This document shows positions 30,691-40,518 of a stretch of 64,000 nt of DNA, piece by piece. The position numbers and the translations under genes were made by a program. Below the pieces are notes generated by a model. The model was given only the letters and a program-made list of their open reading frames with translations. It made no database searches and had not been told where the DNA came from. The first letter of the stretch is position 1. The number at the start of each line of letters is the position of its first letter. Source of the DNA: Pyropia yezoensis (taxonomy: Eukaryota; Rhodophyta; Bangiophyceae; Bangiales; Bangiaceae); the NCBI GenBank assembly GCA_009829735.1, contig CM020620.1:310001-374000 (forward strand), given 5' to 3'.

Positions 30691-33600
30691 TCACATTGAG
30701 GGAGGGCAAGTGGGGTCGATATCATTCCGGGCCCAGTATGCCCGGACCTTCTCAGCGGGAAGGTCCTCCACAGACTCCCACGTATCATCCTTCGCCTTAT
30801 AGCCGAACCAACGCACACTCAACATGAGGCGGTCAGTGTCTTCATCCCATCCGTGGTCGATGAACTTATCGAACACGTACTCCTGCGGGCCCTGTTTGGC
30901 CGCAGGCAGTGAGGGGAGGCGCCACGCTTCCAAAGCACGCGCCCAAGCTGGGTCGCCTGCGGGCGGTGGTGCAACTTTGACCACGTCCTGTCCGTTCACT
31001 GTGCGGACTCCATCGTCACTTTCGATAGTGAAGCGCCGTCCATCAGTACAAAGGGCCTGGTACGGCCCCTTCGTCTGGAATACCAACTTACCCCCAGTTG
31101 GGGTGTGTGAGTGTACCAGCACCCAGTCACCCTGCTCGGGGACAAGCTTGGCGTTGCGCACCTTTTTGTCAAAGGTACGCTTGTAGCGCTTTTGTGCTTT
31201 GTCCATCTCAGCCCTGACTTTAGGGATGAGGTTTTCAAGCCTAGCAGCGAACTCCGCCTTACTCACAGTAGGAGTAGGCGTACTGCCACCATCCTCCCTA
31301 GTTGGGAGCGGCCGCCGCACGGCAATAGACCGCACGCGACGGGGGGTCACAAAAGCGATGGGAACTTCCCCAGTAGATGAGTGAACCTGCGAATTGTAGG
31401 CAGTAGTAAGAATAGAAATGTATTGGTCCCACGTCTTCACGTGCTCACTCACATAGTGGCGCAGCTGCCTAACAATAGTTTTGTTGAAGCGCTCCACCTG
31501 CCCATTAGTTTGAGGGTGGTAGGGGGTGGCGTAGTTTGCCTTAACCCCCAACATATCCAGCACTCCCTGAAACAGTACAGACGCAAATTGCGGTCCATTG
31601 TCCGATAGTGTACTATCCGGGATGCCATACGCGGCAACCCAGTGATCTAGGAAGGCTGACACGACCGACATGGCCGTGATCTCTGCCAGTGGGATCGCTC
31701 GCGTAAGTTTCGTGAAGCGGTCACAGATGACCAGGAGGTACTGGTTGCCCTTCTCGGTCACTGGCAGGGGCCCAAGGATGTCCATCGCCAACGCGGCGAA
31801 GGGCTCCTTGGCCGGGAACAATAGCATAGCCCTAGTAGGCCGCCGTTCCATCAGACGGTTCTGTGCACAACTTGTGCAGGCAGCCACCCAACTGTAGATG
31901 TCCACCACCATGGACGGCCAGTAGTACCTGGTCCTCAGGGTCTGGTACAGTTTACTAGACCCCAGGTGTCCACCTGTGGGAGCGTTGTGCTCCCTCTCAA
32001 GGATACTGTTCTTGAGGGATGCGGGGACGACAAGTTGTTCGGTCCCCTGGAATACCCCCCTCCTCATGAGGAGGCCATCGTCTCCCAGAAAGAAACGCGT
32101 CTCCGCCACTGTATCCAGTGTATCCCTCTGCGACTTGCAGAAGGAGTCCTCGGCCTGGGCCTTCACCGCCTCGTCCAGGGACAGGGGCAAGTTCCTCTTG
32201 TTCCCTGGCGCCTCGGGGTCCAACGCCTGACCCGAGCGCGTGACTACCCCCACGATGGGGATGTCCTCATCGACTGGGTTAGTGTCCAGCCCCTCGGTAG
32301 GTACCCGAGAGAGGCCATCGGCAAGGGCACGTTGCCTGCCAGGTCGGTACTCAATATCAAAGTTGAAGGGTGCCAGTCGCACCCTCCACCTGTTAAGGCG
32401 GGTGCTCGTACAGTCTCTCTTAAAGATGAACTGCAACGCGCGGTGGTCACAGCGGATGAGGAACTTCTCACCCTCTAGGTAGTGACGAAGTGACGTCACC
32501 GCCCACACCACTGCGAGTCCTTCCAACTCGGTGACTCCGCAGTTCTTCTCGGCCGAGTTCAGCCCCTTGCTGAAGTATCCCACCGGCAAGTACTCCTTGT
32601 CCGCCTGCTGCTGAAGCAACAAACAACCAAGTTGGTCATAGCTAGCGTCCACATCCAGGATGTAGTGGCCTCCCAACCTGGGAATAGCCAAGATGGGGGG
32701 CTTCAGCAGAAGGTCCCGAACAGTCTCAAAGGATTCCTGCTCCACCCGACTGGGGGGAGGCAGGTTCTTCGGTAGCGTTGAGCTCACTAGCTCATTCAAC
32801 GGCTTCGCCACCTTGGCGAAGCCCTTGGTGACACGTCGGTACACGTTACACATCCCGAGGAAGCTCCTCATCTGGGTGTGGGTCCGGGGGTACTGAGCCT
32901 TACGGATGGCCCTCAAGTTTTTCTCGTTCACACTGAGGCGCCCCGCACGGACAACATGTCCCAAGTATTCCACCTCCTGAGTGAAGAGGTGGCACTTGCT
33001 CGCCTTCAGTGACACACAGTCGTCAGCAAGTAGCTTGAACACCTGGCCAAGATGGCCAATGTGCTCCTCCGGACTTCGGGAGAACACAATGATATCGTCT
33101 AGGTACACAAGATAGATGCGCCACCGTACTCCGGCCAGAATCATGTCCATGGCGCGCTGGAAAGTTGCCGGCGCGTTACACAGTCCAAGCGGTAGTCGTT
33201 TGCACTGGTAGGTACCACAGTGACAGGTAAAGGTAGTTTTATGCCTGTCTTTCGGGGCAATGGGAATTTGCCAATACCCCGCGTTACAGTCTAGGGTAGA
33301 GAACACGTTCGCCTCCCCCAGAGAGTCCAGACAGTCATCCATCCTAGGTAGGGGATAACTGTCCTTCACCGTGCTCTCGTTGAGCTTACGGTAGTCGATA
33401 CAGAACCGTGGGGTCCCATCAACTTTGGGGACGGTAACCACCGGACTCGCCCACTCGGCGTTGCTGGCCTCGATCACATCGAGGGCCTCCATGCGAGCAA
33501 CTTGCTCCTTAACGAGGGCCCTTGAACGGGGTCCTCCTGTATACGGTTGTTGGCGTATAGGGGGTGCACCGGGCTTCAACTCAATCCGGTGTTGGGTGGC

Positions 33601-34674
33601 TCTCATGAGTCCCAATTGACCATCCCACAACTTGTGATGTTGGTCCAAGAGGCATTCAACTTGAACCCTCAACCCGGGTGGGACACCCTCCATGTTCACA
33701 TGCGGCCGAGAAGAGGCGGCCGACTTGGCTTGATGCTTCTCCTTTCCGGACTTCGGGTCGCTACTCGCGCCCGCGTTGAGGGTGACCGCTACTACTGGTC
33801 CCTCATGTTGGTCGATATAGCCGAACTTGGCTCCCGACTTGAAGTACTTGGGCGACGAGCTCAGGTTCATCACCTGGATCCTCCACGGGACTCCGGCTTT
33901 GGAGTCCATCGTGCCAAGGGCAACATGCACTTGGTGCTTGCGAGCAAGACGGGGGTAAGGGTGCACCAACCCGTTGCCCGTATAATCAGTTACAACATCA
34001 ACGTGCGCCACCGAGTTGGGGGGCAACGTGACTTTACGGGCTAAACGCAGGGTAGCAGTAAACCCTTCCCTCACCGAACACACAGGCTTCGACTGTGAGA
34101 CTGTCACAGGAGCCACAGACTTTCCCTTACCAAGGATGGGGATAGTCTCCCCATTCATCAACTTGACCCATTACTCAGGGCCACAATTCAAAGGCACTTG
34201 CGTTGCAACATAAGGGGTACCCAGAAGCAGGGGTACCGATATATTCTCAACTACTCCATAGGTCACGTCGACCTCATGGGTCCCCAACCTAGTTGGTAGG
34301 GTCACGGCACCAACGATAGGAAGTACCCCGCCATTGATATCGATCAGATGGTCAGCTTGAGACTTCCAGCGTTGGAGCTTCACCTCCTTTGGTAATAGCG
34401 ACCTGCGTATCAAGGAGGCGCCTGACCCAGTATCAAGTACGATACGGGCACAGCAGGCACGGCCGGGGGCTAGTTGCACCCGTCCAGCCACCTGGAAGTT
34501 CTCACCCGTCAGCACCGCGATGACCCGACGTGGGTTTACGTTCTTGGGGAGTCCTACCCGAGGTGGGCGGACTCCCTTAGGTCGCCGCAGTATCCGGCAC
34601 GGTTGATTCGTCCTCTTGGCCCACTTGGGCGAGGCTGCCGTTGTGAGCTTCGGACGGCCAGCCCCAACGGTCAT
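30691..34674 (-). CDS. pol: PR-RT-RNaseH-IN polyprotein of copy A, one internal stop
   Basis: The polyprotein matures, reverse-transcribes and integrates the element. The frame overlaps gag by 4 nt and is entered by predicted -1 frameshifting at 34677-34683. In order: aspartic protease (VLDTGSGASLI), a TAA at 34171-34173, RT with FSTLDCNAGYWQIP and VYLDDIIVFS, RNase H (ILDVDASYDQLG, LIRCDHRALQF), and integrase with H-H-C-C zinc region (CTSCAQNRL). Integrase catalytic motifs follow: Asp in MDILGPLPV, Asp in LSDNGPQFAS, Glu in TNGQVERFN. Then comes a GPY/F-like module (TKGPYQALCTDG) and a chromodomain-like tail (FIDHGWDEDTDRLMLSVRWFG, DDTWES). Everything after the TAA is one open frame of 1156 codons. 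Copy D has a Tyr codon at the TAA position. Confidence 0.93.
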
Positions 34675-34683
34675 TCGTTTCCC
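34638..34683 (-). promoter_or_regulatory. Predicted -1 frameshift signal of copy A
   Basis: Slippery heptamer GGGAAAC (34677-34683) is in the X-XXY-YYZ register of gag, two codons before its stop. After a 6-nt spacer a stem of CCGTTG plus GGGCT pairs with AGCTC plus CAACGG, with one bulged A. The -1 frame is the PR-Pol frame. Confidence 0.75.
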
Positions 34684-36850
34684 GCCGACTTGGCGTCCGA
34701 ATCTGAGGACGAAGGGGAAGACGACGAGTCCGAGGACGACGTGTCCGCCCCCTTCGCCGAGGGTGTGGCGACCGCCACCACCGGACGAGACCCACCCTCG
34801 CGGTGTGAACGTACTTCGTCCGTAGCCGACTTCTTACTCGCATTCCTAACAAGTTGTTGGATGCGTTTACTCAACTTGGGGCAATCATACGCCCAGTGTC
34901 CATCGGAGTTGCAGTTCCAACACCGATTGTCAGTTCCCGGAGGGGTGTTCCCAACTGGGGAAGACGAGGAGATACCCTGGGAAGTTCCCACGGCAGCAAC
35001 CACCCTCTCCTTGCGGATTCGGCGTGCCTCTCTCGACTCTCTGGCCTGGCGCGCCTCCTCTCGTTCCTTGGCCAACTCGGCCTGACGCTCCTGGCGTTGT
35101 TCCTCCCGCAACTTGCGGTAGGCCTCGCCTCTGCGGTAGGCGAACCTATCCAACTCGGCCAGGGTCGCCCGGGCAGTATTATGCTCCCGGCTCTCCGTCC
35201 GGACTGACCAATGGAGTCCCTCCACAAACCGACTCTTCACCACAGCTTGTGGATGAAGAAACCCACAAAGATTGTTGAGCTTACGGACTCGCTCCGCGAA
35301 GGACAACTCGTCCTCCGCCTCTTCCTGATGAGCCTGCGTAAACTCCTCGACTTGAGAAGCCAACGCCGCTTCATTAACCATGGCCCTCAACAACCAGTTG
35401 ACGAGCTCCAAGTAGGACGTCACCTCACCAGCGCCTCCACTTGAGGAGCTGGGCATGACGGACATAAGTTCTGTCCGCAGGTCGCCCTTCGTAAACTTCT
35501 GTAGCATGTAAAAAGCCATGCCTTCACTTGTGGCATTGTCGTCACAGGCTTTTGTGAAACTACGTAGGAACTCAAAGACACGGAGGGGGGGAGTCCCATC
35601 CCACTCCGCTTTCTGCCCAAAAGAGTGAAGTCCATTCTTCTTGGCACGGCCCATAGCTCGGGCCTGAATAGGACCATACGCCACCGACTTGTTGTGGAGG
35701 GCGTAGGTCTCACAGTCAAAGATCCTCTGGTAGACCGGGTTGGCTACCGGGATCTTGGGCGGTACCTCACGTTCAGGGAAAAGCCGCTGACGCTATGGGG
35801 TGAGTTGACCCGCAGTGCCTGTCGTCTGCCGCGGCGAGCTTGGTGTAGCCGCCGGCGTTTCCGAGGGGAACTCCCCCGTGAAGGGCGTACGCCCCACCGA
35901 GTATGGTGTGGCTCCCTCGTTGGGAGTCACAGGGGTCGCCCCTGGTTCGGGGCGACCAGAGGTAGGCGTCAAGAGGAATTCCCCCTGCGCCTGCGGGCTC
36001 GAAAGCCCCGATCCGGCTCGGACATTAAGGCCATCTGGCAAACTCACCACAATCTGATTCAGAATAGTATTCGTCATCGTGACCACCAGGTCCGGCAAAG
36101 TCTGCCGCAACAAATTGGTCGCCTCCTGACGGACAGTTTCCGCAAGGAGTGGATTGACGACTCTAGTTGAGTCTCGGTCCGCCTCCGGGAGTCCACCTGA
36201 GGGGTAACCACGTTCCTCAGGGGTCTCAACCGCGGGCATGGGCGCGAGCCCGTCGCCGACCAACGGAGGTCCGCCGTCCTCCGAAAGCCTAGTTGGCGAC
36301 GGCTCCAAGCCAAAGTTGGCTCCAACCCGAGTGGAACCCGCGGGGACAGCCCTCACCCCTTGGAACGTTCCCGTTGAGTATACCACACGGTGGCCGGAGT
36401 TGAGTCTCGGTCCGCCTCCGGGAGTCCACCTGAGGGGTAACCACGTTCCTCAGGGATCTCAACCGCGGGCATGGGCGCGAGCCCGTCGCCGACCAACGGT
36501 GGTCCGCCGTCCTCCGAAAGCCTAGTTGGCGACGGCTCCAAGCCAAAGTTGGCTCCAACCCGAGTGGAACCCGCGGGGACAGCCCTCACCCCTTGGAACG
36601 TTCCCGTTGAGTATACCACACGGTGGCCGGACTTCGGCCCACCCACATCAGAAGTGTCACCCGAGTGAACTCCCGACTGAGTCGGGGTGGCCTGTTGCCC
36701 GCCCGCACTTCCAGTCCTGCTGGCTTGCGGGACCTCTAGTCCCTCTGCGACTCGAGGTAAACCCACCTGTGTCTCACAAGTATTCAAAGGCACTGAAGTA
36801 CCTGCGTCACCCGTGGACTCCCCGGACGACGGAGGGTCCGAGCTAGCCAT
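34671..36850 (-). pseudogene. gag: gag of copy A, with frameshifting duplication and internal stop
   Basis: Gag forms the virus-like particle. ATG 36850 opens a Ser/Thr/Gly/Pro-rich N-terminal region (MASSDPPSSGEST). A 233-bp tandem duplication (36167-36632) shifts the frame, and a TAG (35793-35795) follows. The C-terminal part, intact from just after that stop to TGA 34671-34673, contains the capsid-like helical region (FEFLRSFTKACDDN, LVNWLLRAMV), a charged coiled segment (REEQRQERQAELAKEREEA) and one CCHC zinc knuckle (CWNCNSDGHWAYDC). The same TAG occurs in copy B but not in D, where the codon is Val. Confidence 0.88.
36167..36632. repeat. 233-bp tandem duplication in copy A gag
   Basis: The sequence starting TTGAGTCTCGGTCCGCCTCC at 36167 recurs at 36400, near identical. 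Copies B and D have a single unit. The unit is not a multiple of three. Confidence 0.9.
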
Positions 36851-36949
36851 GTTGGCTGACGATCCGTATGACACGGTCCAAGTCCACCGTTCCTCTGAGA
36901 CAGAGGGCCCCCTACACCCGGGTGCACCCGGAGGTAAAGTTTACCTCTG

Positions 36950-36967
36950 TCCCCTGCTGCTCCACCA
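36950..36967 (-). promoter_or_regulatory. Primer-binding site of copy A
   Basis: Two bases inside the 5' LTR the sense strand reads TGGTGGAGCAGCAGGGGA, starting with the TGG that pairs to tRNA CCA. The same 18 nt occur in family 2. I could not match it to a specific tRNA. Confidence 0.85.
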
Positions 36968-36969
36968 AA

Positions 36970-37438
36970 TGTGGCAAAAACCACTCGCACACACGGCACC
37001 CAAGTTGGGGCGGTGTGCTAGGGCTGCCTCCCGTGTCGGGGGAACCGGAAGAAGTGCAAGTCGCACACACTCTGTCCCTGTTGTGGGGCAATCGCTCCAC
37101 TAACAGACAAGAAGATGGTGTGTGGGCCAACAGTTTCTTGGTCGGGACGGGGAAGCAAGGCCAAGCCCCGCTGTCCCTCCCCTTATCCCCCCAGGGTCCC
37201 CTCAGAATCTCGCCACTCAGAATCTCCCACCCCAGCACCTGCCCACCGGGCCACACGAAAATTCAAGACGATAAATGCAGAAAACCCTCAAATCCAAGTT
37301 GGATTTACTACTAAGCTAACTATCCCAAACTTAGGGAATATGGACCCAAATGCAGGGGGAGGAACGGATCAGGCTAGTGGACTGCCGCCCCTTGCATGGC
37401 ACGTGTTGCCCCCTTACCTGGGCGTCATTACTGCCACA
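36970..37438 (-). repeat. 5' LTR of copy A
   Basis: 469 bp, TGTGGCA...TGCCACA, followed outside by GATAT. About 20 substitutions separate it from the 3' LTR by eye. Confidence 0.95.
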
Positions 37439-37487
37439 GATATCCAGGCAGGTGACGGGATATCCAGGCGAAGGACCTGGATATCCC
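37439..37487. repeat. Right subterminal GATATC palindromes of the CACTA-like element
   Basis: GATATCCAGG, GGGATATCCAGG and CCTGGATATCCCG lie in 50 bp. One further palindrome was split by copy A: its left part CCTGGATAT is at 27819-27827 and its right part at 37439. Confidence 0.85.
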
Positions 37488-37506
37488 GCCAGAATTTCCT
37501 GTAGGG
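37476..37506 (-). repeat. Right terminal inverted repeat of the CACTA-like element
   Basis: Complement starts CCCTACAGGAAATTC and ends GGGATATCCAGG, matching 19720-19751. It is followed by CAG (37507-37509). Confidence 0.88.
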
Positions 37507-37950
37507 CAGCTGTGAATGATCAAGTTTGGCGGACCGGTGGCAACCCGTCCGCCTGCGCCGGCGCGGCGCCACGCAAGCACGACCGACAACCTTTGGGCAG
37601 ACTACCCAGTTCAAGGAGACGAACGGGCGTAACCACGTGGGCGCCGCGGCGGGCAAGAGCACGGCGAGAGGATGCGACCGAGCACGACCCTGCGGGCACG
37701 CAGGAACGAGCACCCGCCCGGCGGAGAGCGCCGGGGCGAGCGACCCTGCGGGCGACCGACGCAGGAACGGGGGGGGGGGGCCCGGCAGAGAGCTCCGGGG
37801 CGAGCGAGGGACGAGAGGAGAGAAGAGGTACAAGAACGCCAGAAGGGAAAACCTGGTGGAACGAGGACGCTAGCCAACAAGTGAACGACTCTTTTCTTTC
37901 ACAAACATCGGCTCGGGCCGCACGGCGAGTGGCACGATGTTGGAGTTTAA
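37507..37950. other. Host spacer between the CACTA-like element and copy B
   Basis: GC-rich sequence with two tandem units of about 60 bp starting CGACCCTGCGGGC (from about 37683 to 37804) and a 10-base or longer G run. No gene recognised. Confidence 0.4.
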
Positions 37951-38419
37951 TGTGGCAGTATTGACCCCCAGGTAGGGGGGCAACACGTGCCATGCAAGGG
38001 GCGGCAGTCCACTAGCCTGATCCGTTCCTCCCCCTGCATTTGGGTCCATATTCCCTAAGTTTGGGATAGTTAGCTTAGTAGTAAATCCAACTTGGATTTG
38101 AGGGTTTTCTGCATTTATCGTCTTGAATTTTCGTGTGGCCCGGTGGGCAGGTGCTGGGGTGGGAGATTCTGAGTGGCGAGATTCTGAGGGGACCCTGGGG
38201 GGATAAGGGGAGGGACAGCGGGGCTTGGCCTTGCTTCCCCGTCCCGACCAAGAAACTGTTGGCCCACACACCATCTTCTTGTCTGTTAGTGGAGCGATTG
38301 CCCCACAACAGGGACAGAGTGTGTGCGACTTGCACTTCGTCCGGTTCCCCCGACACGGGAGGCAGCCCTTGCGCACCGCCCCAACTTGGGTGTCGCGTGT
38401 GCGAGTGGTTTTTGCCACA
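37951..38419 (+). repeat. 5' LTR of copy B
   Basis: 469 bp from TGTGGCAGTA to TTTTTGCCACA, same length and ends as the copy A LTRs. The flanking 5 bp are TTTAA; the partner flank is lost. Confidence 0.93.
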
Positions 38420-38421
38420 TT

Positions 38422-38439
38422 TGGTGGAGCAGCAGGGGA
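38422..38439 (+). promoter_or_regulatory. Primer-binding site of copy B
   Basis: TGGTGGAGCAGCAGGGGA, 2 nt after the LTR, identical to copy A. Confidence 0.85.
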
Positions 38440-38538
38440 CAGAGGTAAACTTTACCTCCGGGTGCACCCGGGTGTAGGGGGCCCTCTGTCTCAGAGGAAC
38501 GGTGGACTTGGACCGTGTCATACGGATCGTTAGCGAAC

Positions 38539-40485
38539 GTGGCTGGTTCGGACACCCCGTCGTCCGGGGAGTCCACGGGTGACGCACGTACTTCAGTGCC
38601 TTTGAATACTGGTGAGACACAGGTCGGTGTACCTGGGGTCGCAGATGGACTAGAGGTCCCTCAAGCCAGCAGGAATGGGAGTACGGGCGGGCAACAGGCG
38701 ACCCCGACTCAGTCGGGAGTTCACTCGGGTGACACTTCTGATGTGGGTGGGCCGAAGTCCGGCCACCGTGTGGTACACTCAGCAGGAATGTCCCAAGGGG
38801 TGAGGACTGTCCCCGCGGGTTCCACTCGGCTTGGAGCCAACTTTGGCTTGGAGCCGTCGCCAACTAGGCTTTCGGAGGACGGCGGACCTCCGTTGGTCGG
38901 CGACGGGCTCGCGCCCATGCCCGCGGTTGAGACCCCTGAGGAACGTGGTTACCCCTCAGGTGGACTCCCGGAGGCGGACCGAGACTCAACTAGAGTCGTC
39001 AATCCACTCCTTGCGGAAACTGTCCGTCAGGAGGCGACCAATTTGTTGCGGCAGACTTTGCCGGACCTGGTGGTCACGATGACGAATACTATTCTGAATC
39101 AGATTGTGGTGAGTTTGCCAGATGGCCTTAATGTCCGAGCCGGATCGGGGCTTTCGAGCCCGCAGGCGCAGGGGGAATTCCTCTTGACGCCTACCTCTGG
39201 TCGCCCCGAACCAGGGGCGACCCCTGTGACTCCCAACGAGGGAGCCACACCATACTCGGTGGGGCGTACGCCCTTCACGGGGGAGTTCCCCTCGGAAACG
39301 CCGGCGGCTACACCAAGCTCGCCGCGGCAGACGACAGGCACTGCGGGTCAACTCACCCCATAGCGTCAGCGGCTTTTCCCTGAACGTGAGGTACCGCCCA
39401 AGATCCCGGTAGCCAACCCGGTCTACCAGAGGATCTTTGACTGTGAGACCTACGCCCTCCACAACAAGTCGGTGGCGTATGGTCCTATTCAGGCCCGAGC
39501 TATGGGCCGTGCCAAGAAGAATGGACTTCACTCTTTTGGGCAGAAAGCGGAGTGGGATGGGACTCCCCCCCTCCGTGTCTTTGAGTTCCTACGTAGTTTC
39601 ACAAAAGCCTGTGACGACAATGCCACAAGTGAAGGCATGGCTTTTTACATGCTACAGAAGTTTACGAAGGGCGACCTGCGGACAGAACTTATGTCCGTCA
39701 TGCCCAGCTCCTCAAGTGGAGGCGCTGGTGAGGTGACGTCCTACTTGGAGCTCGTCAACTGGTTGTTGAGGGCCATGGTTAATGAAGCGGCGTTGGCTTC
39801 TCAAGTCGAGGAGTTTACGCAGGCTCATCAGGAAGAGGCGGAGGACGAGTTGTCCTTCGCGGAGCGAGTCCGTAAGCTCAACAATCTTTGTGGGTTTCTT
39901 CATCCACAAGCTGTGGTGAAGAGTCGGTTTGTGGAGGGACTCCATTGGTCAGTCCGGACGGAGAGCCGGGAGCATAATACTGCCCGGGCGACCCTGGCCG
40001 AGTTGGATAGGTTCGCCTACCGCAGAGGCGAGGCCTACCGCAAGTTGCGGGAGGAACAACGCCAGGAGCGTCAGGCCGAGTTGGCCAAGGAACGAGAGGA
40101 GGCGCGCCAGGCCAGAGAGTCGAGAGAGGCACGCCGAATCCGCAAGGAGAGGGTGGTTGCTGCCGTGGGAACTTCCCAGGGTATCTCCTCGTCTTCCCCA
40201 GTTGGGAACACCCCTCCGGGAACTGACAATCGGTGTTGGAACTGCAACTCCGATGGACACTGGGCGTATGATTGCCCCAAGTTGAGTAAACGCATCCAAC
40301 AACTTGTTAGGAATGCGAGTAAGAAGTCGGCTACGGACGAAGTACGTTCACACCGCGAGGGTGGGTCTCGTCCGGTGGTGGCGGTCGCCACACCCTCGGC
40401 GAAGGGGGCGGACACGTCGTCCTCGGACTCGTCGTCTTCCCCTTCGTCCTCAGATTCAGACGCCAAGTCGGCGGGAAACGAATGA
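38539..40485 (+). pseudogene. gag: gag of copy B, start codon changed and one internal stop
   Basis: One continuous frame equivalent to copy A gag without the duplication. The expected ATG is GTG (38539-38541). An in-frame TAG at 39361-39363 splits a Pro/Gly/Thr-rich N-terminal part from the capsid-like part, which ends with the CCHC knuckle CWNCNSDGHWAYDC and TGA 40483-40485. The 337 residues from 39472 are identical to copy A by eye. Low-level readthrough of the TAG cannot be excluded because A and B share it. Confidence 0.85.
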
Positions 40486-40518
40486 CCGTTGGGGCTGGCC
40501 GTCCGAAGCTCACAACGG
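40473..40518 (+). promoter_or_regulatory. Predicted -1 frameshift signal of copy B
   Basis: GGGAAAC (40473-40479) in gag register, a 6-nt spacer, then a stem of 40486-40496 with 40507-40518 (one bulged A). The frame entered is the protease frame; a GAATGA stop/start overlap is also present. Confidence 0.75.

Larger units (their letters stand above)
27828..37438 (-). mobile_element. Ty3/gypsy chromovirus-type retrotransposon, family 1 copy A, full length
   Basis: A 9611-bp element with two 469-bp LTRs bounded by TGTGGCA and TGCCACA and a perfect 5-bp duplication GATAT (27823-27827 and 37439-37443). Sense is the minus strand: 5' LTR, PBS, gag, PR-RT-RNaseH-IN with C-terminal chromodomain-like segment, then an antisense gene, PPT and 3' LTR. 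The LTRs differ at about 20 positions by my count, with no net length change. It inserted in a subterminal GATATC palindrome of the CACTA-like element. gag carries a frameshifting duplication, and both gag and PR-Pol carry an internal stop. Confidence 0.95.
19720..37506 (-). mobile_element. CACTA-like (CMC/EnSpm) DNA transposon carrying two nested elements
   Basis: The ends are inverted copies: left CCCTACGGGAAATTC, right (complement) CCCTACAGGAAATTC, each followed by GGGATATCCAGG. Both flanks carry CAG (19717-19719 and 37507-37509), matching the 3-bp duplication of CACTA/EnSpm elements. Inside both ends are multiple CCTGGATATCCAGG-type palindromes, like the subterminal repeats of CACTA elements. 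The element encodes a Tnp2-type transposase (23129-27432) and a second Pro-rich protein (19988-22642), both on the minus strand, paralleling the two-gene layout of plant CACTA. Removing the Tc1/mariner insert (1333 bp plus TA) and gypsy copy A (9611 bp plus 5 bp) leaves about 6.8 kb. The terminus differs from the plant CACTA consensus. Confidence 0.85.

Noticed and set aside
34671-34674. ATGA overlap of gag and PR in family 1 as a stop-restart signal
   Set aside because: Possible, but family 2 lacks an ATG there while both families share the slippery heptamer and stem, so -1 frameshifting explains more.
19720-37506. CRISPR array or Helitron as explanation of the GATATC repeats
   Set aside because: Repeats are irregularly spaced short palindromes at both ends of an element with TIRs and a Tnp2 gene; no spacers of constant length and no Rep/helicase gene.
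37439-38419. A and B as one large inverted duplication
   Set aside because: Each has its own LTR with different substitutions, and the spacer between them contains the CACTA-like terminus and unrelated host sequence; independent insertion plus conversion fits better.
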